Shown: positions 18,581-27,220, counted from the stretch's first letter. The stretch: 63,413 nt of DNA from Verrucomicrobiota bacterium (GCA_016871535.1 VHCZ01000006.1:1-63413), one strand, 5' to 3'. Notes: generated from the sequence alone by a model not told the origin. Program-made: numbers and translations.

Positions 18581-19361
18581 CGACTTCGTACTCGACGGCC
18601 ACGAACAAGTCCTGCGGGCGCGCTGGTCTTGCGGGCGGTTCGGCGAGGAGAATCGACCCGTCCTCGACGGCCTGTTGCAGCGCGTTCCACTGGGCGACGG
18701 CGCTGAGTTTGCCGCCGGCGTCGCGCGCGCTCAGGACGTTCTGCATCGTGATCTGGAACTGACGATGCCGCTGATAAGCTTGCTGTGCGGCCAGCGCCTT
18801 CTCCGCCGCGGTGAAACTGAATTCGACCTGTGCGGTCCGAACCTCGTCCGTCGAAGCGCCGCGCCAGGTGACGGTGATAAAAGTCGGCTGTTCGCGGGGT
18901 TCGTTCTTCAGCTTCCAGAGTTCCGTGGCTGGAATGCGCCGGGCTGGAACGGTTCCGCCTTCGCCATAGCTCCAGACGTCCACGAGCGCGTTGTGTTCCC
19001 GCAAGAAATCGACAAACCCATTCCAGGTGGCGAACCGTCCCAGGATGGCGAAGGAATCGTCCACCAGCGCCGCGAACCATTTGTCCTCGGCTTTCTCCGC
19101 GAGAAATTTCTGGTAATTCTGCTGCCGTTGCCAGCGTTGCTCCACCTCGCGTTCAGACAGATCGTCGAAATGTCTGATCAGTGCGGGGGCTTTCTCGAAG
19201 AGCGCGGAGGCTTGAGCGGCCAGCTCATGTGCGACGGCCTGGGCGGCAACCGTTCCGTCCGTCCGGGAGGTCTGAGCCGGGGAACTCAGTTCAAATTGGA
19301 GCGCCCAAAGGACGCAAAAGGCAGCCGAGGGTACGGAGCGGGAGACTCTCTGTCCCAACAT
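18264..19361 (-). CDS. Giant protein segment 1: N-terminus with signal peptide
   Basis: A 365-codon frame starting MLGQRVSRSVPSAAFCVLWA, a plausible signal peptide ending near SSPAQ. The next 250 residues are helical and charged (LSEREVEQRWQRQQNYQKFL) followed by strand-rich sequence to VEYEVDDSNHF, where the frame shifts into segment 2 near 18560; codons after that are shadow. This is the likely true start of the giant gene. Family C/B-type repeat DNA lies upstream. Confidence 0.65.
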   Translation of the reverse strand: MLGQRVSRSVPSAAFCVLWALQFELSSPAQTSRTDGTVAAQAVAHELAAQASALFEKAPALIRHFDDLSEREVEQRWQRQQNYQKFLAEKAEDKWFAALVDDSFAILGRFATWNGFVDFLREHNALVDVWSYGEGGTVPARRIPATELWKLKNEPREQPTFITVTWRGASTDEVRTAQVEFSFTAAEKALAAQQAYQRHRQFQITMQNVLSARDAGGKLSAVAQWNALQQAVEDGSILLAEPPARPARPQDLFVAVEYEVDDSNHFAKAVRGGLRLRNRRRPNPGALQDQGGNGPGNSRGPDGADWLRQSPGRKRRVARNQSGGFRARDSRGQIQRPDGADHLRTEGLRGSLPIRRARVAPFQGI

Positions 19362-19907
19362 ATGTTCTTGGGTCGCGTCAGGACTAGCATTTCAAGGAGG
19401 GCAGAGCAAGACCCGAAGCAAGATTCCGAGATTCCCTAACACAGAGATTGGTAAGGACGCGTTCCACCGCGTCCCTGAAATTGTCTTTCCGATTGCAGAG
19501 TAAAGTCAGGGACGGAGTGAAATCCGTCCCAACCGGTTCATGGGAAGCTGCCTTGGTTTCAGAACCATGCACTCGGCCCGTGAACCCGGTAGGGCGAGTC
19601 CGTCCCGGCGAGCTGCTCGACGTGCCTGGACCACGTCCGACTCGGCTCGCTGGGTACAGGCTCGCCCTACCGTCTGATTCATGGGAGGCTTCCACGGCCT
19701 CCTGAACCGTGCGGACCGCAGATTTCAGATGCTTCCTGCCACGTTCTGGAGTTCGACGTGAAGGCGCCTAACGTCGCCTAAAGGCCACGGTCCGAAGAGA
19801 CAGTTCATGGCCAGGTTGAAGATGCAGGATCAGAGGTTGAAGGCAGGTCGCTAACCAGATACCCTGCCTGTCGGCTTAGGTTGCTGGCTCCAGTCCGTGG
19901 CAGTGAA
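19362..19907. repeat. Intergenic block of repeat modules
   Basis: Holds no gene. It contains GGACGCGTTCCACCGCGTCC and GGGACGGAGTGAAATCCGTCCC hairpins (about 19456-19530), a complete family B module with its CATGGGAAG...CATGCACTCGGCCC leader (19533-19685), and a GGACCGCAG...GGTCCGAAG module (family I, 19709-19815) that recurs at 53757. Confidence 0.8.
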
Positions 19908-21113
19908 ATGAAACTGAAGTTTGCGAGTCTTGTTTTGGCGTTTTGGGTTCTTCCGCTCCGGTTCGTTGCCGCGGCGGAAAACCTGCTGCTCACCGAGGTC
20001 CCGGATTACACCTGGTACGCGGGATGTTTTGGAACCGCGTCCGGCAATCTGATGGGTTATTGGGATCGCTGCGGACTTCCGAATCTTTACACGGGACCTA
20101 CGGCGGGCGGGGTCGCGCCTCTGGACAGCGACCGCTCCAATGAAGGCATTCGCTCCCTGTGGGCCACGAAAGCCGGATTCGATGGCCGGCCCGCGAACCA
20201 ACCCGGACACATCGACGATTATTGGCGATTCTACACCGCGGAGGGCATCAACAGCTACGAGAGCACCGCGCCCGATCCGTACCTGGTCAATGGCCGCCCG
20301 GAACACGCGCCCGATTCGATTTGCGATTTCATGGGGGCCAGCCAGAACAAATGGATCAATCTCGATGGCGAATGCGACGGCAATATCGACGCCTACGCGG
20401 TCACGTACTGGGATCGCGCAGGCGATCGCCGGGTGAACTACACGCCGCCGCCCCAGGGCGAACTGGCGGTGCGAGACATTCCTTCGGGCTTGCGCGCCTG
20501 GACGCAGCATCGCGGTTATGATTGTGCCGTTTTCTCCCAGTTGACCGATTTCAACCCGACGGTTCCCTCCGGGAAAGGATTCACGTTCGAGGATTTGAAG
20601 CGTGAAATCGATGCCGGTTACCCGGTCATGCTCTTTTTGCAAAACTTTCGCGAAGTGTCCCGTCCGCTGGCCAACATGCCTCTAGCGAACCCAGACGTTC
20701 ATGGCATGCTGGCTTTCGGGTACTTCATCACGGACGACGGACGAAAGTTCGTGCGCTACCGGACGAGCTGGGGCGGCAGCGGGGACAACCGGATGCGGAT
20801 GTGGAATTCAGATCCGTGGGAGGCGGAATTGCCGGTGCGCGGAGTGATCGGATTCCATCCTTTGCCGCGCATCACGAGCATCAGCCGCAACAACGGTTCC
20901 CTGACGGTGAAGTGGCACGGGCCGTCCGCGACGCTGCTCAACGTCACCACGGGCACGGCGGCGCCCGTGCACTATTACGTGCTCGAACGTTCCACGTCGC
21001 TTGCGCGGGACGGCTTCACCGCGGTTTCGGAAAAATCGACCAGCCTTGAAGCCACGCTTCCGAATTGCTGCGACGGAACGTCCTATTTTCGGGTGCGGCT
21101 GGCGCAGCGTTAG
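19908..21113 (+). CDS. Secreted C39-like cysteine peptidase-family protein
   Basis: A 401-residue exported protein. Residues 1-23 are a signal peptide (LVLAFWVLPLRFVAAAE). A papain/C39-type triad is suggested by Cys40 in WYAGCFGTASGNLMGYWD, His265 in NPDVHGMLAFGY, and RTSWGG about 20 residues later. Residues ~310-400 look like a fibronectin-III-like domain (VHYYVLERST). The start at 19908 (MKLKFASL) is preferred over 19881 because the signal peptide begins there. It probably processes or binds extracellular peptides; substrate unknown. Confidence 0.7.
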   Translation: MKLKFASLVLAFWVLPLRFVAAAENLLLTEVPDYTWYAGCFGTASGNLMGYWDRCGLPNLYTGPTAGGVAPLDSDRSNEGIRSLWATKAGFDGRPANQPGHIDDYWRFYTAEGINSYESTAPDPYLVNGRPEHAPDSICDFMGASQNKWINLDGECDGNIDAYAVTYWDRAGDRRVNYTPPPQGELAVRDIPSGLRAWTQHRGYDCAVFSQLTDFNPTVPSGKGFTFEDLKREIDAGYPVMLFLQNFREVSRPLANMPLANPDVHGMLAFGYFITDDGRKFVRYRTSWGGSGDNRMRMWNSDPWEAELPVRGVIGFHPLPRITSISRNNGSLTVKWHGPSATLLNVTTGTAAPVHYYVLERSTSLARDGFTAVSEKSTSLEATLPNCCDGTSYFRVRLAQR

Positions 21114-21443
21114 TGATGCGTGAAACGTGAAACGTAAAACGTAATGCATGATTCGTGATAACCCTCGGCTAACGGCGGTGGGGCGAAGCTCCCACCGAGC
21201 CAATGCCAACGACGAAAGCTCGGCAGGAACCTCGCTCCACCTGCCGCTGGCCACTGACAACTGACCACTGAAAACTGACAACCGATCCTTCCGGAAATGC
21301 ACATTGAAAAGACACCCCCGACGCGTAGAAGGGCTTATGCGACGGCTTCCCACAAGATTCGTTTTCACCTTCACGGTTTCCGTCTGGTACATCAATGAGA
21401 CCGGCCAGTTCGATCAATTTTTTCCGAACAGCGATAGGAAACA
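21114..21443. repeat. Intergenic repeats: family E words and family C copy 2
   Basis: CGTGAAACGTAAAACGTAAT words (21116-21163) are followed by a family C module (21174-21246), then by a run of ACTGACAACTGACCACTG words (about 21245-21285). The remaining 150 bases show no recognisable feature. Confidence 0.75.
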
Positions 21444-21446
21444 TTG

Positions 21447-21773
21447 ATGGAACAGACCATTGAGCCTCGGCATGCCCTGGACGCGCTTTTTGACGCTGAG
21501 CCTATGATGCATCCTGCCGTTACGGAAGCGTTTGAAATGGCCGCCAGCCTCCTCCGGAAAAACCGAATTCGGTTTCGTGCGATTGGCGGCATCGCGCTGA
21601 ATCTGGCCGGCGCGGGCCGGCCCACCAAGGACGTCGATTTGGTGGTGGCCCGTCGAAATTGGCATCGGGCGCGCGGCGTCCTCCAAGGGCTTGCCACCCA
21701 GGTTCAGGGGATTCGGCTCGGCCTGGCAGACGAGCCTGAGAGCCTGTTTGGAAGATGCCCTCCTGGTCAATGA
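21447..21773 (+). CDS. Nucleotidyltransferase-fold protein, apparently 3'-truncated
   Basis: A 108-residue product. FRAIGGIALNLAGAGRPTKD followed by VDLVVAR is the strand-GG-helix-DxD signature of MNT/AbiEii-type nucleotidyltransferases. The frame stops soon after LGLADEPESLFG, shorter than relatives of ~150-200 residues, and the stop overlaps the next ORF's ATG (ATGA). It is probably a truncated antitoxin- or AbiEii-like protein at the edge of the rearranged stretch. Confidence 0.6.
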   Translation: MEQTIEPRHALDALFDAEPMMHPAVTEAFEMAASLLRKNRIRFRAIGGIALNLAGAGRPTKDVDLVVARRNWHRARGVLQGLATQVQGIRLGLADEPESLFGRCPPGQ

Positions 21774-22777
21774 CCACCACCATCTTGGGATTCATAGCCC
21801 TTGGCCTTCTGCACATCTCCACCGCTGCGCCCGCCATCCAACGCGTTCAAATCGGTCCCGTCGCAGACCGGTCGCAAGTGCCCGAGGTCACGGCGCAAGG
21901 CCGTTTTCTCTCGCCGCAAGCCGTGTCCACGATCGACATCAGCGCGGACGGAAAAGTTGTCACGGTCGGCACGATGGCTTTCAGCCACGATGCCAACGTG
22001 TGGCAGTTTGCGCCGGACGGAACAATTCTCGCCAAACGCCATTTCCCGCCGTGGGCGCCGATGCAAGCCGCTACACTGCCCGGCGCAAGAGCCGTGGCTG
22101 TGGGATTGGCTTACTCGCGCGTGACTTCGCCAGACCCAACCGTTTGGTTTGGCCGAGCCGAGAATCTCTGGGCGGGGAATTTGACGGACGATCTCGTCGA
22201 AGCCGATTCGCGTGATGCCCAACTGGCGCGGTTGCGTCCGGGCGCGGGTGATTGGCGCGCGGGCTGGTTCGCCAGCGTTTTCGGAGAACTGTTCGTGCGC
22301 GGGCCGGATTGGATCTTCAAGCCGCCCGCGCAGTTTCTCGACGCCGACGGCCAGCGCCTGCAACTGCGCCACGCGGACAACAACCTTCTGCCAACCAGCC
22401 GGGCCATGCGCATGACCTCCAGCCAGGATGGAAAACGCGTGGCGTTCGGCTGGCTCGGCTTTTCGCGAAACATTCCTGGACTCCCAACCCACGCGGACGC
22501 AGTGAGCGTCTGGCGCGTCAAACCGAACGAGCAGCTTTGGTCGGCGCTCCCAAGCCTCACCAACACGCCGCCCTCGCTGCCGGATCCGGCCCAAGATATG
22601 CTCCACCGCTGTTGGGGCGACATCGAAAAAGCCCGCGCGCTGGCGCCGGTGATCCGCGACAAGCTGCTCGCCTGGCGTCCGGACATCGTTTTCACCGGCC
22701 ACGGCGTGCGGCCCAACGGAACGGAGTTCATTGAAGCGCTGGTGCAGCGGACCGAGAAATCGCTCCTCGAAAAATGA
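21770..22777 (+). CDS. Chimeric ORF: exported propeller-like N-terminus fused to hydrolase tail
   Basis: From ATG 21770 the first ~20 residues (TTILGFIALGLLHISTAAPA) are a signal peptide, then WD40/propeller-like sequence (VSTIDISADGKVVTVGT, RMTSSQDGKRVAFGW). From about residue 276 the sequence changes to HRCWGDIEKARALAPVIRDK, then WRPDIVFTGHGVRPNGTEF, typical of the end of a metal-dependent hydrolase such as the MBL type. The abrupt change after a proline-rich LPDPAQD suggests that a deletion joined two unrelated genes. Confidence 0.55.
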   Translation: MTTTILGFIALGLLHISTAAPAIQRVQIGPVADRSQVPEVTAQGRFLSPQAVSTIDISADGKVVTVGTMAFSHDANVWQFAPDGTILAKRHFPPWAPMQAATLPGARAVAVGLAYSRVTSPDPTVWFGRAENLWAGNLTDDLVEADSRDAQLARLRPGAGDWRAGWFASVFGELFVRGPDWIFKPPAQFLDADGQRLQLRHADNNLLPTSRAMRMTSSQDGKRVAFGWLGFSRNIPGLPTHADAVSVWRVKPNEQLWSALPSLTNTPPSLPDPAQDMLHRCWGDIEKARALAPVIRDKLLAWRPDIVFTGHGVRPNGTEFIEALVQRTEKSLLEK

Positions 22778-22799
22778 CTCGCCCTGGTTTGCCATTGGC

Positions 22800-22968
22800 T
22801 GCGCGTGGACAAGAGCCGCGACTACAAGCCGCTGTTGAAGCAGGCCCTGCCGCGACCTTGAAGGATCTGGGTTATCAAGGTCCGATTGGCCTGCAGTGTT
22901 ACGGCATCGGCGGCGACGCCCGCGAACACCTGACGCGGCCGATGGCGGCGTGGAGAAAACTAAATTAG
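22800..22968 (+). pseudogene. TIM-barrel sugar epimerase/isomerase C-terminal remnant
   Basis: The end of a xylose-isomerase-like (AP endonuclease family 2) protein is visible: LRVDKSRDYKPLLKQAL in one frame and DLGYQGPIGLQCYGIGGDA with REHLTRPMAAWRKLN in another. The N-terminal three quarters are missing and there is a frameshift. It ends exactly at the left end of the inverted-repeat element at 22965. Confidence 0.7.
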
Positions 22969-23111
22969 AGCCTGTCTGAAAATTGTCTTCTGGGTGGAAC
23001 AGGCCACTGGCCTGTTGCGGCGGGCTACCAGCCCGCCGGGCCTTTTGGCGGCAGGTTACCGCCAAACACGGGCTGGTAGCCCGTTCCACCCATTTTTCAG
23101 ACAGGCTCTAA
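22965..23111. mobile_element. 147-bp MITE-like inverted-repeat element (family D copy 1)
   Basis: Ends are 18-bp inverted repeats, TTAGAGCCTGTCTGAAAA and its complement. The interior holds successive small palindromes, GGCCACTGGCC, GGCGGGCTACCAGCCCGCC and TTTGGCGGCAGGTTACCGCCAAA-type units, and GGGTGGAAC pairs with GTTCCACCC. It has no coding capacity. A related element lies at 56021-56300. Confidence 0.8.
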
Positions 23112-23166
23112 GAACGTGTACAGCCGCGTTCCTGTTTGTTGCCGCGATGCCCGCCGCGATGCCTGC

Positions 23167-23559
23167 TCACGCTTTTGTTCGCTGCCTGCCGAAGTCGCGA
23201 GTGGCCAGGGCTTCGACGATTTGACCAAGCACGGCGCCGAACAGCAGCAGCAGACCGTGGTTTCGGTCCTGTTCCTCGGCAAGCCGCGCCTTCTCCCAGC
23301 GCCGGGAGATCACAATGCAAATCTCCATGAGAATCTGTACGGGAATCACCATGAAAAATGTGCTGAGGGTGTCCGGAGTGATGAACGCGCACAAGGCGAC
23401 GTTTGCGAACAGAAAATACCGCCGGCCTTTGGCCAGCCAGGCGTGCGGAATGACGCCCAGACGAACCAAAGTCAGGACCACAACCGGTATTTCGAGGCTC
23501 AGCCCGGTGCCCGCCATGAGAATGATCACAAAACTGAGACATATAATCTCCGTCGTCAT
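23167..23559 (-). pseudogene. tatC: TatC fragment (C-terminal half)
   Basis: A 130-residue open frame matching the last four membrane helices of TatC, the Tat translocase core: GTGLSLEIPVVVLTLVRLGV, then HAWLAKGRRYFLFANVALCA, then FITPDTLSTFF and VIPVQILMEICIVISRRW. TatC is normally ~240-260 residues; the first two helices and the P1 loop are missing. The ATG overlaps the stop of the upstream gene (ATGA), perhaps by chance at a deletion joint. The protein could be made but should not form a working translocase alone. Confidence 0.75.
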
Positions 23560-25205
23560 TTCTCCCCGCCTTGAAAGTGACGAAAGGCTTCCAGCATCTT
23601 CAATGGCACCTCCGCGCGGCTGGACAGCCGGCCATCCAGATCGACACGGAATCGCACGTCTCCGCCTTGGGGATTCAACCGCTCGAACTTCTCTTTGATT
23701 TGGGGCGCGAGCATGGGGTTCATCGCCAGCATCTGTTTGATCAACGCCAGAACGTTCGCGCGCCCGATCAAGGCGGTATTCGCCGTCGCTCCCGAACCGC
23801 TTGCGGCGGCTGGCCGCGCTGGAGCGTTGAGGAGTTCAGTCATTTTGTCCGGGCTGGCGAGATACAAGCGGCTGGCTTTCACGGCGTAATCGAACTCCAT
23901 TTTGCCGCCGTTCCACATTCGCTCCAGGGCTTCCCGCTGTCCGGGCATCTTGAACATCGGAGCATCCAGGTTGAGAGCCAGGCTAAATCGGTCCACGGGA
24001 GTTCCGTTCACGTTGTGATGGCCTTCCTTGAAGTCGAAGGACGAATACGGCTTTCCTTTGCCCGCCAGGGAAGGCATGGCCTCGGTGAAGAATTGCTTGA
24101 ACGACGCATAAACGTCCTTCGCGCCCCGATTCGGAAATTCGTAAAACCCGGAATACGAAATCCCTTTCCCGAAATCCACCGACCCGACAAATTTCATCGG
24201 CGCCAGCCCATCCATCATGCGGTCGATCTGGCCCGCCAGCTTTTCGTTTCCTTCCTGGTTCTGTATCTGGAAACTGACGCGGGTGAATTTCTTGAGCAGC
24301 GGAAAGAAAGCCGGATTTTCGCCGATCGCACCGGCCACCGAGGCCGTGGCTCTGGGATCGAGCTGGCTGGCGAGATCCGCCACGCCTCCGCCGCTCGCCT
24401 TGAACCAGCGCGACAATTCCGAATCCGGCAGAGGCTGGACCAGTTTTGTGAACGTGATCGCTTGCGCGCCAAAATCGGCCTGAACTTCCAGGCGTTGCAG
24501 TCCTTTGATGAGCGTATCAATTCCGTCGAAATACAGCCCGATCATCTGGGTCATCGCCTGGGGATTGATCGCGACGCCGGCGGGCAGCTTTTGCTGGCCG
24601 AGGCTTTGCGACACGATCATCCGGCCCATGACCAACGCTTGCAGCACTTGCTGCCGCGTGACCTCGTCCAGTTGCAGGCCGAAGTCGATCAAATGCGAAC
24701 CTGCTCCGGCCGCCGGAACCCAGGCGGACAACTTCTTCTTTTCGTCATCGGAAAGCTCCCCGCCCTGGCCGAACTGGAAAACCACGACGGCCGACTCGCC
24801 CGCTTGAATGATTGGATTCGGCTTGTCGCCTCCCTTGAGCAGGCTGGAATCCTTCAGGCCGTTCTTGAACGTCTCAAAGTTCGTGACCGGCACGTAGAGG
24901 GCGACGAGCGGCAGCGCGCCGGGACCTTTGGTCGCCACGGCCAATTGCCACGTCCGCTTGCGGTCCACGCCTGCGAGGTCCGGGCTGCCGATGACCTCGG
25001 AGAGTTTGGCTCCGGGATCCACATCGGCGTTCAGTCCCAGAGCGGTCGCGATACGTTTGGCGTTCGCGTTCAGCGCGTCGAAGCTCTGAATTTTCAACTG
25101 GACGAGCGGCGGTTGGGGTTTTTCTTGAGCGACGACCGTGCAGCCGCAAAGCGCCGCGATGAGAAGTTGGATGGAGATTTGTATTTTCACCTTGGCGCGG
25201 AGCAT
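23556..25205 (-). CDS. Secreted hypothetical protein, DUF3352-like
   Basis: A 549-residue exported protein. MLRAKVKIQISIQLLIAALC followed by GCTVVAQ is a signal peptide; the Cys in ALCGCTVV could be a lipobox but is not ideal. The body is low in cysteine and rich in FxxxL patterns, with paired domains (FKNGLKDSSLLKG; GVADLASQLDPRATASVAGA) like DUF3352-type secreted proteins of Verrucomicrobiota. I chose the ATG at 25205 because the signal peptide starts there; 25316 adds repeat-coded sequence. Function unknown. Confidence 0.65.
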   Translation of the reverse strand: MLRAKVKIQISIQLLIAALCGCTVVAQEKPQPPLVQLKIQSFDALNANAKRIATALGLNADVDPGAKLSEVIGSPDLAGVDRKRTWQLAVATKGPGALPLVALYVPVTNFETFKNGLKDSSLLKGGDKPNPIIQAGESAVVVFQFGQGGELSDDEKKKLSAWVPAAGAGSHLIDFGLQLDEVTRQQVLQALVMGRMIVSQSLGQQKLPAGVAINPQAMTQMIGLYFDGIDTLIKGLQRLEVQADFGAQAITFTKLVQPLPDSELSRWFKASGGGVADLASQLDPRATASVAGAIGENPAFFPLLKKFTRVSFQIQNQEGNEKLAGQIDRMMDGLAPMKFVGSVDFGKGISYSGFYEFPNRGAKDVYASFKQFFTEAMPSLAGKGKPYSSFDFKEGHHNVNGTPVDRFSLALNLDAPMFKMPGQREALERMWNGGKMEFDYAVKASRLYLASPDKMTELLNAPARPAAASGSGATANTALIGRANVLALIKQMLAMNPMLAPQIKEKFERLNPQGGDVRFRVDLDGRLSSRAEVPLKMLEAFRHFQGGEK

Positions 25206-25675
25206 ACGGGTCGCTCCGCGTCCGGCAAGAAAATACAATTTACCACGGATAAACCCAGCGTGGCTGATGTCGCAACCGAACGAGTGCATGCCTCGCCTGC
25301 CGCGCTGGGAGTTCAAAGTTCAAGGTTTCAAGTTCATTAGTCTCAACGCTAGGCCTGTCTGGCGGCATTTTCAACGCCAGCGTTGGGGGACGCGAAGATT
25401 CTTCGTTGCGCAGGTTGCACTCTATCAGTATCGCTCGAAATCGTCGCAGACCGCACAAGTTCTCTCGTCCTGGTCGTGATCGCGACAAACGTTGCCTCGC
25501 TACACTTATGAAAGGACCGATTAAAGCCGAAGCGGTTTTGCGGAAAGGACAACTTGCTTTCCATGAACCGGGTAGGGCGAGCCTGTCCCCAGCGAGCCGA
25601 TCTGGGCGTATTCCAAACACGTGGTGCGGCTCGCCAAGACAACCTCGCCCTGGCTCATGGGCCGTTTGCATGGCG
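25206..25675. repeat. Intergenic repeats: family H and family B copy
   Basis: CCCAGCGTGGCTGATG...AACGAGTGC (25255-25320) recurs inverted at 53870-53965, followed by TTCAAAGTTCAAGGTTTCAAG words. A family B copy with a degenerate right end lies at 25571-25652, flanked by CCATGAACC and GGCTCATGG. The rest shows nothing recognisable. Confidence 0.75.
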
Positions 25676-26090
25676 CTGTAGCCGCCGCACTCGCTCTTCT
25701 TGCCATTGAAATGCGCGGCCCGGACTTGCTGGAATCGCAGCCGGCGGCTTTGGCGCGATTGGCCACTCGCTCGGCGGCCACAAAGGCTGGACGCAGGAGC
25801 GCTACATGCCACGGCTCGCGGACTACCGTGGACGGCTGGCCGAAATCCCGTTCGGTTTTCACGAACTTATCGGCGCCCTGGCGCCGCGCGTTTGTTACCT
25901 CAGCGCGCCGCTGCACGATTCCAACTTCAAATGGCGAAGCGTCGATGGCATCGCGGCCGCGGCGTCGCCGGTCTATCCCCTTCACGGTGCCCCACAAAAT
26001 CTGCGAGTTGACCACCCCGATTGCGATCACGATTTCCCGATATCCTCGCGCGAGACTGCTTACCGATTGTTTGACGCACATTTGCGCTGA
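25676..26090 (+). pseudogene. Alpha/beta-hydrolase (esterase) remnant with internal deletion
   Basis: One frame gives LLAIEMRGPDLLESQPAALA. After a frame change, GAIGHSLGGH (the nucleophile elbow) is followed directly by KGWTQERYMPRLADYRGRL, then LAPRVCYLSAPLHDSNF and HPDCDHDFP with the catalytic His. In relatives about 30 residues separate GHSLGGH from the GWT..RYMPR segment, so an internal deletion joins them. The 5' end is lost in repeat DNA. Confidence 0.75.
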
Positions 26091-26293
26091 GCGCGCTGCC
26101 TGGCGCATCAAAACGGTAGGGCAGACCTGCCGGTCCGCCGATCTTCGTCGGGCCTGACCCAGCCATGCCCGTGAATCTCCTGAACTTCACAAGTCGAGGC
26201 GGAGCGGCAGCTCCACCATACCCGGCGGCTCGCGTGCTTCGCCGCGGCATTCTCTTCTTTTCATTCGCGAACCGTCGTGTTTAGTGGCGGCCA

Positions 26294-27220
26294 ATGCAAA
26301 AGACCGCTTTATTGTTCGCTGGCCAGGGCGCGCAAACTGTCGGGATGGGGAAGGACCTGGCTGCCGCCTTTCCGTCCGCGAAAGGGCTATTCGATCGCGC
26401 CAATGCTGCGCTGGGCTACGACCTCGCTTCAATTTGCTTCGACGGGCCGGAATCCGAGCTAACCAAGACCGAACACGCGCAGCCAGGAATCTTTCTGATC
26501 AGTTGGGCAGCTTTTGAGTTGTTGAAGGAGCGCGTTCCGCCGGCTTTCCAGGCCACGGCAGGATTGTCTCTCGGTGAATTCACCGCGCTGGCCGCGGCCG
26601 GCGCGATCTCGTTCGAGGACGGCTTGAAAGTCGTGCGCGCACGCGGGCGATTCATGCAGGAAGCGTGCGAAGCGACGCAAGGAAGCATGGCCGCGATTAT
26701 TGGTCTGGACGAAGCGCCCGCGCGCGAGGTGTGCCGCGAAGCCGGAGTCGAACTGGCCAACCTGAACTGCCCCGGTCAGATCGTGATTTCGGGCGAGAGC
26801 GCCAAGATCACTCAGGCTTGCGAGCTGGCCAAATCGCGCGGCGCGAAAGGCGCCCTGCCGCTTGCCGTGGCTGGGGCTTATCATTCCCGGCTCATGTCGA
26901 GCGCCCAGCCGAAGTTGCGGAATGTGTTAGCCGGCGTCTCGCTCCGCAGCCCCAGCGTCCCCGTCATCAGCAACGTCACGGCGCAGCCGCATGGCGAACC
27001 GGCGGATATTTTGTCGTTGCTCGTGGATCAGGTGACGTCGTCCGTGCGATGGGAGGAATCGATTCGCTTCTTGTTGGCCCAAGGATTCACGCGTTTCATT
27101 GAATTAGGCCCCGGCACAGCCTTGACCGGTTTCATGAAGCGGATCGACAAGGGCGTGCAAGCGCTCAACGTGGCGGACATTTCCAGCCTTGAGGCTACGG
27201 TCAAGGCGCTCGTCACGTAA
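26294..27220 (+). CDS. fabD: Malonyl-CoA:ACP transacylase
   Basis: A 308-residue cytosolic enzyme that moves malonyl from CoA to acyl carrier protein at the start of type II fatty-acid synthesis. LLFAGQGAQTVGMG opens the protein, GLSLGEFTAL carries the nucleophile Ser92, Arg117 lies in VVRARGRFM, and AGAYHSRLM gives catalytic His198. Length matches the family. It heads the cluster fabD-fabG-acpP-fabF; plsX and fabH, often upstream, are absent and replaced by gene remnants. The TAA stop falls within a repeat (27215-27287). Confidence 0.97.
   Translation: MQKTALLFAGQGAQTVGMGKDLAAAFPSAKGLFDRANAALGYDLASICFDGPESELTKTEHAQPGIFLISWAAFELLKERVPPAFQATAGLSLGEFTALAAAGAISFEDGLKVVRARGRFMQEACEATQGSMAAIIGLDEAPAREVCREAGVELANLNCPGQIVISGESAKITQACELAKSRGAKGALPLAVAGAYHSRLMSSAQPKLRNVLAGVSLRSPSVPVISNVTAQPHGEPADILSLLVDQVTSSVRWEESIRFLLAQGFTRFIELGPGTALTGFMKRIDKGVQALNVADISSLEATVKALVT

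Larger units (their letters stand above)
8325..19361 (-). other. Composite giant gene (~3,680 codons) in five overlapping frames
   Basis: Five successive minus-strand open segments abut and change frame at short homopolymers: AAA near 18560, CCC near 16260, a G5 run near 15185, and T6 near 10270. Changing one base at each run gives continuous protein, for example SNHFAKRFEEDYAYGIDG and WGNCWPFFYGRVQRAMVDW. The order is signal peptide, secreted YD-like region, long extracellular region, about ten membrane helices, a GT48-like cytoplasmic region, and further helices. Either the assembly carries indels or the gene is decaying; no segment stands alone as a known family. Confidence 0.75.

Noticed and set aside
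22965-23111. Insertion sequence
   Set aside because: Clear terminal inverted repeats but only 147 bp and no ORF; at most a non-autonomous element.
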